In this document: positions 37,527 through 42,372 of the stretch, piece by piece
Layout of the letters: the number at the start of each line of letters is the position of its first letter
Numbering within the stretch: the stretch's first letter is position 1
IMG/VR virus record: IMGVR_UViG_3300020215_000033
Location: 1-42,372 of that record
DNA: 42,372 bases
Reading direction: 5' to 3' (one strand)
Source: a virus
The notes under the pieces: model-generated
Told to the model about the DNA's origin: nothing
Seen by the model: only the letters and a program-made list of their open reading frames with translations
Databases searched by the model: none
Translations under genes and position numbers: made by a program

Positions 37527-38413
37527 TTCACCATATCACTCGCCTAAATCCTGGGTATGCTGCGGCAAGCATCTACGTTTTTGGAGATCGCCAGCAGGGC
37601 TCTACGGGGTATCTAAAGGAAGCCTGGGAGGAGTTCCGCAATCAGTTTAAGCGGGAGAAGAACGCCGTGGCTCTTGGCCTAGGTGACTATGGCGACTGGC
37701 TTAGGCCCACTATGCGCGAGCGGATTTACTCCTCCCTAGCCAAAGACGATAGCGCCCGGCACCAACTAGACGACATCGTCAGGAAGAATCATGATGAGAT
37801 CATCGATGATATGGAGTTCCTTAAGGGCAAGCTAATCGGCTTGCACGAGGGACACCATAACCATACCTTCCTCAACGGCGGATCGACTGACCAAAGGCTG
37901 GCGGCGGCCCTAAAAGCCCCATTCCTGGGGTGGACCGCTTCAACTAGGCTAGTCATTCAGGACCCGGCCAAGGACGGAAGTGGTTATGTGTACACCATTG
38001 TATCTACCCATGGGAACGCTAACGGGCGGCGAGTGGGAGCCGCTGTTAACTGGATGGAGCAAAATATCGTAGCTGGCTTCACGGCAGACCAGTACATCAT
38101 GGGGCACGGTTGCAAATCGGCTAACTTCGTGCCCTCCGAGCGTTCCGTAATTCGCCGGGTAGGTCCCCCAGGGATCGACCGCCAGCTTCCCAGGTGCCTA
38201 ATCGTGGGAGGCTTCGCCCGCTGCTATACGGACGGATGGAATAGCGACTATGGCGAGAGGTCCGGCTTCACGCCGCAGCCTATAGGGTGGGGGATAATTC
38301 GCCTCAAGATCGGGACCAAAAGAGCCCAACAACTGGCTAAGGGCGTATCTACCGGAAGGCTGGGGTCTAAGGCGTTATCTGTGGAACAGATCAACGTAAC
38401 CCCGGACCTCTAA
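37523..38413 (+). CDS. calcineurin-like metallophosphoesterase
   Basis: A 296-residue enzyme with the metallophosphoesterase motif set: FGDRQQG (Asp), LGLGDYGDWL (GDxGD-like), LIGLHEGHHNH (GNHE-like, with Gly-Leu-His in place of Gly-Asn-His), VSTHGNANG and IMGHGCKS. Members cleave phosphodiesters or phosphomonoesters and can act on nucleic acids or proteins. It is the last gene of the late operon. Role in the phage is unknown; DNA end processing or nucleotide signalling is possible. Confidence 0.7.
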   Translation: MIHHITRLNPGYAAASIYVFGDRQQGSTGYLKEAWEEFRNQFKREKNAVALGLGDYGDWLRPTMRERIYSSLAKDDSARHQLDDIVRKNHDEIIDDMEFLKGKLIGLHEGHHNHTFLNGGSTDQRLAAALKAPFLGWTASTRLVIQDPAKDGSGYVYTIVSTHGNANGRRVGAAVNWMEQNIVAGFTADQYIMGHGCKSANFVPSERSVIRRVGPPGIDRQLPRCLIVGGFARCYTDGWNSDYGERSGFTPQPIGWGIIRLKIGTKRAQQLAKGVSTGRLGSKALSVEQINVTPDL

Positions 38414-38415
38414 AA

Positions 38416-38596
38416 ACTGTGCCCACTTTGTGCCCGTGCCTGCGGGAGCATGGTATCCCTTGATACCCCAAGATTCCGGCATTTCTCGTCGAGAAACGCC
38501 AATTTCGACGCATGCCCCAGCAAAAATAGGGCTCCCTCGGGAATCCCCTTAAACGGGGATTTCTTTTTCGTCTGAGACTGTGCCCGATTTGTGCCC
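38416..38596. other. candidate attP region with paired direct repeats
   Basis: ACTGTGCCC-AC-TTTGTGCCC at 38416-38435 recurs as ACTGTGCCC-GA-TTTGTGCCC at 38577-38596 (18 of 20 identical). Between them are the dyad GGTATC/GATACC (38452-38467) and the 15-base palindrome TTTCTCGTCGAGAAA (38482-38496). The region sits directly beyond the integrase stop, the usual place for attP with arm and core sites. No tRNA-like sequence is seen. Confidence 0.45.
38542..38569 (+). terminator. terminator of the late operon
   Basis: AATCCCC (38542-38548) and GGGGATT (38555-38561) form a perfect 7-bp stem, loop TTAAAC, followed by TCTTTTTC. It is orientated to end rightward late transcription before the leftward integrase. 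Confidence 0.85.
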
Positions 38597-38602
38597 ATCG
38601 TT

Positions 38603-39610
38603 TTAAATCGGGGGTAGCTTTTTGACCGCATCGCCTAGGGATTCTGGGGCCAGATGGGCGTAGATCATCGTTACCAGAATGCTAGAGTGCCCAAGCAACT
38701 TGGACACAGTGTAAAGCGGGACCCCAGCCTGGACTAGATGGCTGGCGTAGGTATGCCGTAGGGTATGTAGGCTCCCCTTAAGCCCAGCGGCCCTTTTAAT
38801 CCTCATAAAGCGCAAAGTCATTGCCAGGCGGCTGGGCCGTTCTCCAAGCACCCAGGGGCCGTCCTGGCGCGTTTTTAGGCGTTTCAGGTGGTCCATAAGG
38901 TCTTCAGGCATAGGCACCCAACGCTCTTTATAGCCCTTTGGGTGCCAGCCGGGCTTATGCGAAACGTGTAGGCGCTCTCGTGCGAAGTCTATATCATCCC
39001 ATGATAGGTGGTACATCTCGGAGCGCCGAAGACCGGCCCTAGCTCCCAGCAGGATCACGGTCTTATACAGGTCTTCGCTCTCATTCAAGAGCGCTTTGAG
39101 TTCCGCCGGGGTATAGAATAGTGGTGCTTTATTGGTTAGCTTTAGCTTCTTAACTCCCCGCCATACTTCAGCCTTGAGATACCCCCATTCATGGGCCTTC
39201 TTAAGCAACGCCTTAATTGCTCCCATCTCGCGATTGATCGTTTGGACTCCCTTCCCTTCCCCACGTCTATGCGCTTTCCAGCGTTCTAGTAGCTCCGGTT
39301 TTATCTCAGCTAACTTGTCGGGCTTACTGTAGCGTTCAAGCGAACGTATTGCCATGCGGTCCTGGTAGTGCGTGGCTTCCGATTTGGTTCCCTTCGAGTG
39401 CGCCAGATACTTCTCCTTAAAGGCTTCCCAGGAAAGGCCGCTCGCGACCCAGGATGTCCCCTTGTTATTTTCCTCTTTGATGATGTCTAGGAGCTTTCTC
39501 TCGGCTTCCCGCTTATCCGTATCGAGGGGCCTGCGGACGCGCTTGCCGTCGCCATCATAGAATGTGACGTACCACTTTTTGCTTCCAGCACGTCTATACA
39601 GCTTCGCCAT
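38603..39610 (-). CDS. int: tyrosine recombinase (phage integrase)
   Basis: A 335-residue integrase. The N-terminal arm-binding part (KLYRRAGSKKWYVTFYDGDG) and core-binding SAM-like domain precede the catalytic domain. Catalytic residues are visible: R195 (AGLRRSE), K near 225-228 (HPKGYK), H282-xx-R285 (LHTLRHTYAS), H308 (LLGHSS) and Tyr317 (MIYAHL). It would integrate phage DNA at a host att site and, with the Xis-like protein, excise it. It reads leftward, next to the attP-like repeats, with a small membrane-protein gene immediately upstream. Confidence 0.95.
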   Translation of the reverse strand: MAKLYRRAGSKKWYVTFYDGDGKRVRRPLDTDKREAERKLLDIIKEENNKGTSWVASGLSWEAFKEKYLAHSKGTKSEATHYQDRMAIRSLERYSKPDKLAEIKPELLERWKAHRRGEGKGVQTINREMGAIKALLKKAHEWGYLKAEVWRGVKKLKLTNKAPLFYTPAELKALLNESEDLYKTVILLGARAGLRRSEMYHLSWDDIDFARERLHVSHKPGWHPKGYKERWVPMPEDLMDHLKRLKTRQDGPWVLGERPSRLAMTLRFMRIKRAAGLKGSLHTLRHTYASHLVQAGVPLYTVSKLLGHSSILVTMIYAHLAPESLGDAVKKLPPI

Positions 39611-39611
39611 C

Positions 39612-39830
39612 TTATGGCTTCACTAGCTCCCTAATCCACATAGCCGGGGGCGAGTAGGGGAAGAACGCTACCAGGACGTAGAGGCAGGCAAGTAGAACAA
39701 ACGTTCCACCGAAGACGATGTTGATGACCCAGAAGTTCATTCTAGGCGTAACCCACTTTTGGTAGAAGTGCCCCAAGACCGACGCTATCCCTGCGGCGGC
39801 TATCATCGAAATCCACGATTGATCGGCCAT
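39612..39830 (-). CDS. small membrane protein upstream of integrase
   Basis: A 72-residue protein from ATG at 39830 (SD CGAGG). Segments WISMIAAAGIASVLGHFY and NFWVINIVFGGTFVLLACLY are hydrophobic, so two membrane passes. It overlaps no other gene and sits one base upstream of the integrase start, so the two are probably co-transcribed in the lysogen or on induction. Function unknown; could be a lysogeny-expressed exclusion protein. Confidence 0.6.
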   Translation of the reverse strand: MADQSWISMIAAAGIASVLGHFYQKWVTPRMNFWVINIVFGGTFVLLACLYVLVAFFPYSPPAMWIRELVKP

Positions 39831-39844
39831 GGTTACCTCGTATC

Positions 39845-39860
39845 GCAAATCGCGATTTGC
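39845..39860. promoter_or_regulatory. perfect 16-bp palindrome, candidate operator
   Basis: GCAAATCGCGATTTGC is a perfect palindrome, 15 bases upstream of the membrane-protein/integrase leftward genes. It lies next to TATACT (39868-39873), a possible rightward -10 box. A dimeric repressor would bind such a site. A weak match to a leftward promoter is possible but not clear. Confidence 0.6.
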
Positions 39861-39892
39861 AAAGTGCTATACTCCCTCGTCCGCTTGTTGAG

Positions 39893-39920
39893 GAGCCCCG
39901 AAAGGGGCTCTTTTATTTTA
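39893..39920 (+). terminator. rightward terminator between two leftward genes
   Basis: GAGCCCC (39893-39899) and GGGGCTC (39904-39910) with loop GAAA, followed by TTTTATTTTA: a very strong terminator on the plus strand only. The flanking genes run leftward, so it would end either a small plus-strand RNA starting near 39875 or rightward read-through. Confidence 0.75.
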
Positions 39921-40542
39921 TTGATCCTTCCCGCTTGCCCATCCTAAGAATCTCTTTTATGTCATGCTCTCCAAGATTGTCACCCTTCAAATCATTGTTT
40001 TCGTGCAAGAACCTGAGGAAAAAATTTGTCTCATCCGCGCGCGGATAGCGATTTAGAACCTCGTCAAAGGCGTTTAATATCATTAGCTTTCGCTCATAGA
40101 GCAGGTTCTTTTGAAACTCAATAACTTTGTCCATCCGCCTTATCTCGGCCTCATTTTCTGCGGCTCGCTGCATTGAATCAATGGCCCTATTCATGTCCAC
40201 GTTGTACTGAGCGGGCTTTACAAAGTCAGGAGCCTTAAACTCTAGATTCGACTTGTACGCCGGGGGAGAATAGCTAGGCGCATAATCATTATGTGGGTTG
40301 TTATCGTTGAACCGCTGCTGGTTCGGATGATACCATCCGCCGCCGTAGTTCCTCATCGGCTGATAGTACGACGGGTTATAGGCGGGCTGGCTAGGCGTAT
40401 AGCGCTTGTTGTCCCAGCGGTAAGCGTTGGGGGCGCTTCTTTCGTGCGGCTCAACGTATGTCCCGTCGCTTTTGTAGTAGCCGCCGATTCTTTCGGCGTG
40501 GCAGGGAGCGGAAAGCAAGACGGCCAGTAGTCCTATCCACAT
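39913..40542 (-). CDS. exported protein carrying ejection-protein-like modules
   Basis: A 209-residue protein, ATG at 40542 with GGAGA six bases upstream. Signal peptide: MWIGLLAVLLSAPCHA|ER. Residues 20-98 are Tyr/Pro/Asn-rich and probably extended. Residues 101-113 (EFKAPDFVKPAQY) match residues 4-16 of the virion protein at 32468. Residues 159-182 (FDEVLNRYPRADETNFFLRF and LHEN) match residues 12-35 of the virion protein at 31722. It is expressed leftward, apart from the virion genes, beside the integrase. A periplasmic decoy or superinfection-exclusion factor is inferred. Confidence 0.65.
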   Translation of the reverse strand: MWIGLLAVLLSAPCHAERIGGYYKSDGTYVEPHERSAPNAYRWDNKRYTPSQPAYNPSYYQPMRNYGGGWYHPNQQRFNDNNPHNDYAPSYSPPAYKSNLEFKAPDFVKPAQYNVDMNRAIDSMQRAAENEAEIRRMDKVIEFQKNLLYERKLMILNAFDEVLNRYPRADETNFFLRFLHENNDLKGDNLGEHDIKEILRMGKREGSIK

Positions 40543-40591
40543 ATATCATCTCCGCCATTCCGGTTTATTAACCCGTTGAACTGTTCCATAA

Positions 40592-40633
40592 GTCCTATTT
40601 CAGGGCCTAAAAAAAGCATAGGACATTAGCCCT
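40592..40633. promoter_or_regulatory. interlocked inverted repeats upstream of exported-protein gene
   Basis: GTCCTAT (40592-40598) matches ATAGGAC (40618-40624), and AGGGC-C-TAA (40602-40610) matches TTAGCCCT (40626-40633). The pairs are interlocked, as in a pseudoknot or overlapping operators. They lie 50-90 bases upstream of the leftward exported-protein gene. Confidence 0.4.
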
Positions 40634-40665
40634 AGAAAAATTGCCTATTTTACTCATGTTCCAAT

Positions 40666-40693
40666 TGTGACATTTTATCATAATTTCGTCACA
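40666..40693. promoter_or_regulatory. dyad TGTGAC/GTCACA near rightward small gene
   Basis: TGTGAC (40666-40671) and GTCACA (40688-40693), separated by 16 bases, form an inverted repeat 22 bases before the start at 40715. TAATTT lies inside it, so it may overlap a promoter. Likely a binding site for a dimeric regulator; CRP-like half-sites are similar but the spacing differs. Confidence 0.35.
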
Positions 40694-40714
40694 TCGTCGT
40701 CTAAGGAGCGTCAA

Positions 40715-40945
40715 ATGAAATGTGAGGTTTTGCGAGATTGCGAGATTTTCGCGCACGCCGACTACGGCGGCGATCGAGTTATAGCCGGTAGAAACAATAA
40801 GGGACAGATAAAATACTGCCAGTCGAGCAATATCTGTGGTTGCGTAAAACATACTATTCTTTCCCCTGAGTACCTTTATGTTTTGGCACTGCTTTTGGAG
40901 AAGGACGGTCTTCCGGCAATCCGAGCTTCATTCCCGCCGCTTTAG
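40715..40945 (+). CDS. small Cys-rich protein overlapping the RHH regulator antisense
   Basis: A 76-residue protein from ATG 40715 (SD AAGGAG, eight bases). It begins MKCEVLRDCEIFAHADYGGD and has QIKYCQSSNICGCV, a Cys cluster. Its 3' end overlaps the opposite-strand RHH gene by 92 bases. The good SD and an isolated rightward position support expression, but no family is recognised. Confidence 0.45.
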   Translation: MKCEVLRDCEIFAHADYGGDRVIAGRNNKGQIKYCQSSNICGCVKHTILSPEYLYVLALLLEKDGLPAIRASFPPL

Positions 40946-41171
40946 CCCGGATCGCCAGGAATTTTAGAATTTGGTCGAGGTTGCTTCCCGCCTGAGCCAC
41001 AACTTCATCATTGTTTTCTAGCCATCGCTTAAGAACAACCCGAATCATATCGTTGTAGTCTTCGCGCTCCTCGCGAACGGCGAAGCGATCAATTTTTTCC
41101 CACATAGACGCGGGAAGCGATAGCCAGCGTCTTATCCGTTTTTCCCTTTTCTCCGACGGTGATTGGGCCAT
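40854..41171 (-). CDS. ribbon-helix-helix-like DNA-binding regulator
   Basis: A 105-residue protein with ATG at 41171 (GAGG upstream). RRWLSLPASMWEKIDRFAVR and EEREDYNDMIRVVLKRWLEN have the RHH pattern: a beta-strand, then two helices. A basic, disordered tail follows. It is divergent from the early promoter at 41193-41221, whose dyad (GGACA/TGTCC) it could bind. It is the best candidate for the lysogeny repressor in this genome, since no CI-like helix-turn-helix protein is visible. Confidence 0.65.
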   Translation of the reverse strand: MAQSPSEKREKRIRRWLSLPASMWEKIDRFAVREEREDYNDMIRVVLKRWLENNDEVVAQAGSNLDQILKFLAIRAKAAGMKLGLPEDRPSPKAVPKHKGTQGKE

Positions 41172-41192
41172 TATTTTTCCTCAAAAAAAGGC

Positions 41193-41221
41193 TTGACACA
41201 TTCCGGACATTCTGTTACAAT
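41193..41221 (+). promoter_or_regulatory. sigma70 promoter of the early operon
   Basis: TTGACA at 41193-41198 and TACAAT at 41216-41221 with a 17-base spacer: near-consensus. Transcription would start near 41228. Confidence 0.9.
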
Positions 41222-41227
41222 TTGTCC
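41205..41227. promoter_or_regulatory. dyad operator over early promoter
   Basis: GGACA (41205-41209) and TGTCC (41223-41227), 13 bases apart, flank and overlap the -10 box. The dyad sits between the divergent RHH gene and the early operon, so a regulator bound here would block RNA polymerase. Confidence 0.55.
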
Positions 41228-41247
41228 AGATAGTACGAATTGAACAA

Positions 41248-41292
41248 ATGGCCCCCGGTAAATGGAAAATAGAACTCGAAGCAAAAGAATAG
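41248..41292 (+). CDS. possible leader peptide (14 codons)
   Basis: MAPGKWKIELEAKE from ATG 41248 to TAG 41290-41292 lies in the early leader. It has no SD. Its start overlaps the left arm of the 10-bp stem at 41252-41261, so its translation could influence which RNA structure forms. Coding is unproven. Confidence 0.25.
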   Translation: MAPGKWKIELEAKE

Positions 41293-41350
41293 CCCCAACA
41301 AATTGCGGGCTGGGACACATTCCTCTTACCGGGGGTCATAGTCCCAGCCC
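41252..41350 (+). promoter_or_regulatory. early leader RNA with two interlocked 10-bp stems
   Basis: CCCCCGGTAA (41252-41261) pairs perfectly with TTACCGGGGG (41326-41335). GGGCTGGGAC (41307-41316) pairs perfectly with GTCCCAGCCC (41341-41350). The arms alternate (A5', B5', A3', B3'), so they form either a pseudoknot or mutually exclusive structures. AGCCC at 41291-41295 is a competitor for the B left arm. The B stem is followed by CTATTTTCCTATTTCC, a weak terminator-like tract. It sits between the promoter and the first early gene. Confidence 0.7.
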
Positions 41351-41410
41351 CTATTTTCCTATTTCCGTTACCGCCAAGTCCAGGGAATTTCATGAACTAA
41401 GGATGACACC

Positions 41411-41737
41411 ATGTCCGATTTTTTTCAAGGAGATAATTTCCCCGATGTATGGGTGGAAGGCGGTACTCTCATGAAGCGGCGATACTCCCGGATCATAAAG
41501 CGGAAATACTCCGACATCGTGGCCGACCTTTACGAGGCCAAGGGCTGGGACGATTGCGCCATGGCCTACCATGCGGGGAAGATGTTCCCCGAATATAAAG
41601 AGGAGATCACGCCGGAGCGCGTCCGGGAGTGGCGGAAGGCCAACGGACAGCCGGGGGCGTGGTTCTCTAAGGTAATGGAGTTCACGCTCGATATTCGGCT
41701 ACCGCCGCAATGCTACTACGGAGTGGGGAAACGCTAA
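41411..41737 (+). CDS. first early-operon protein, hypothetical (108 aa)
   Basis: ATG 41411 (SD AAGGA). It starts MSDFFQGDNFPDVWVEGG, then a basic helical part (MKRRYSRIIKRKYSDIVADL) and a C-terminal segment (REWRKANGQPGAWFSKVMEF). As the first gene after the structured leader it may be a regulator, but no fold is recognised. The TAA overlaps the Xis-like start. Confidence 0.6.
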   Translation: MSDFFQGDNFPDVWVEGGTLMKRRYSRIIKRKYSDIVADLYEAKGWDDCAMAYHAGKMFPEYKEEITPERVREWRKANGQPGAWFSKVMEFTLDIRLPPQCYYGVGKR

Positions 41738-41901
41738 TGGAAATCGTCAGCCCTTATTTCACCACAAAGGAAGCCGCAGCCTACCTTAAGTGCCATCCGA
41801 AGACGCTTAGTCGGATGGCAAAGAAGGGGAAGATCAAGGCTAAGAAGATCGGTTGTGACTATCGGTTCCATATTGATGATTTGGATGCGAGGAGCAAGTG
41901 A
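41737..41901 (+). CDS. xis: excisionase-type helix-turn-helix protein
   Basis: A 54-residue winged-helix protein starting MEIVSPYFTTKEAAAYLKCH, then KTLSRMAKKGKIKAKKIG and YRFHIDDLDAR, the HTH_17 (Xis/MerR-like) pattern: EAAxYL, the recognition helix and the wing. Small proteins of this type direct excision by binding next to attP. It is the second gene of the early operon, so excision would follow induction. It could also be a transcription regulator. Confidence 0.8.
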   Translation: MEIVSPYFTTKEAAAYLKCHPKTLSRMAKKGKIKAKKIGCDYRFHIDDLDARSK

Positions 41902-42059
41902 ATTCATTTTGCGTCCGCTGCGAGGACAACATCTACCCAATTCTCCGCTACTACGGCGTTTGCGAAGAATGCGCCCAGGTTATGTCCGCAGAGGAGCGAA
42001 GGCACATTATGGCGTTCCGTAGGGCCTTCTTTGCTGGTCGTCTAATGGAGGGACTATGA
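41898..42059 (+). CDS. small zinc-knuckle protein (53 aa)
   Basis: GTG 41898 with SD GGAG (GCGAGGAGCAAGTG). CVRC at 5-8 and CEEC at 22-25 form a small zinc knuckle, then a basic helix (RRHIMAFRRAFFAGRL). It overlaps the previous and following genes by a few bases. Function unknown. Confidence 0.6.
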   Translation: MNSFCVRCEDNIYPILRYYGVCEECAQVMSAEERRHIMAFRRAFFAGRLMEGL

Positions 42060-42235
42060 CCCCAGGACGAGCGGTTTGCGCGTGGTGTGGTGAGGAAATG
42101 GGGATACGGGCAGAACTTCGTCCAGGAACAATCAGCCATGGACTATGTGCCAAGTGCGAGGCGAAGGAAAACGCCCGGCTGGATGCCCTAGAGAAGAAAA
42201 GGAGGGGCGAGAATGAAAAAGAAAATCCTGCGTGA
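42056..42235 (+). CDS. small zinc-knuckle protein (59 aa)
   Basis: ATG 42056 overlaps the previous stop (ATGA). CAWC at 8-11 and CAKC at 31-34 form a zinc-ribbon pair, followed by a Glu/Lys/Arg-rich helix (LDALEKKRRGENEKENPA). It overlaps the next gene by 23 bases. Function unknown. Confidence 0.6.
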   Translation: MTPGRAVCAWCGEEMGIRAELRPGTISHGLCAKCEAKENARLDALEKKRRGENEKENPA

Positions 42236-42344
42236 GTTCACCGTGACCATCTACACGAACGGAATGATCAAGTGGGGCGGCCTCTTGGACTTCTTAATGA
42301 AGGTTATCGGTAAGGGGATAACGCTGAAATGGGGGCGCAAATGA
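42213..42344 (+). CDS. small basic protein spanning the circular junction
   Basis: A 43-residue protein (begins MKKKILREFTVTIYTNGM, ends IGKGITLKWGRK) with ATG at 42213. It continues through the terminal repeat; the same frame is the open 3' part at 1-99. SD GGAGGGGCGAG lies upstream. The basic ends and a hydrophobic middle are the only visible features. Not assigned. Confidence 0.6.
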   Translation: MKKKILREFTVTIYTNGMIKWGGLLDFLMKVIGKGITLKWGRK

Positions 42345-42372
42345 GCAAACGGGATCGCATCGTAGCGGAGAA
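42246..42372. repeat. 127-bp direct terminal repeat (right copy)
   Basis: Identical to 1-127. The unit genome therefore ends at 42245. The copy contains the end of the junction-spanning gene and the start of the 26-codon gene (ATG 42341). Confidence 0.9.

Noticed and set aside
38542-38569. The late terminator as a bidirectional terminator for the integrase
   Set aside because: No T run on the minus strand after the stem, so it works only rightward.
1-42372. CRISPR array, tRNA genes, insertion sequence or diversity-generating retroelement
   Set aside because: No regularly spaced repeats, no cloverleaf-type sequence seen, no transposase and no reverse transcriptase or template repeat found while reading the window.

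Overview
The window is a complete tailed-phage genome in circular assembly form. The first 127 bases (1-127) are repeated exactly at 42246-42372, so the unit genome is about 42,245 bp and the gene starting at 42213 continues across the junction. It is a temperate phage: a tyrosine integrase, an excisionase-like protein, a ribbon-helix-helix regulator and an attP-like region sit together. Podovirus (short-tail) architecture is inferred from an N4-gp56-type major capsid protein, portal, scaffold, a P22-like tail adaptor and tail hub, and three internal/ejection-type proteins, with no tape measure or tail tube. Seven proteins with Sec signal peptides, an M15-type endolysin and a possible outer-membrane barrel suggest a Gram-negative-type host. 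I cannot name the host. CTAG is common throughout, which argues against an enterobacterial host.

Layout. (1) Early rightward operon: a textbook sigma70 promoter at 41193-41221 precedes a leader with two interlocked 10-bp stems, then 41411-42344 and, across the junction, 1-13465. It encodes recombination and replication functions: Bet annealing protein, PD-(D/E)XK exonuclease, HNH protein, replisome organizer, a protein with an SSB-type tail, RNA ligase, NinG-like nuclease and DNA methyltransferase. About 25 small coupled genes follow, many of them zinc knuckles. It ends at two terminators (13532-13570, 13608-13640). (2) A structured leader (13836-14051) containing a hammerhead self-cleaving ribozyme precedes the late operon. 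(3) Late operon 14052-38413: terminase, portal, scaffold, capsid, exported fibre-like proteins, a methyltransferase plus five glycosyltransferases, tail adaptor and hub, ejection proteins, a possible outer-membrane barrel, lysis genes and a phosphoesterase. It ends at the terminator 38542-38569. (4) Leftward lysogeny-type cluster 38603-40542: integrase, a membrane protein and an exported protein.

Most notable points. A complete hammerhead ribozyme core lies in the late-operon leader. Sec signal peptides occur on proteins of the virion module, including the P22-gp10-like tail hub, along with many cysteines. The leftward exported protein (39913-40542) combines short modules otherwise seen at the N termini of two ejection-type virion proteins, which makes it a candidate superinfection-exclusion decoy. 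The major capsid gene has no AUG, GUG or UUG start for its conserved N terminus and seems to begin at AUA (19578) just after a hairpin.
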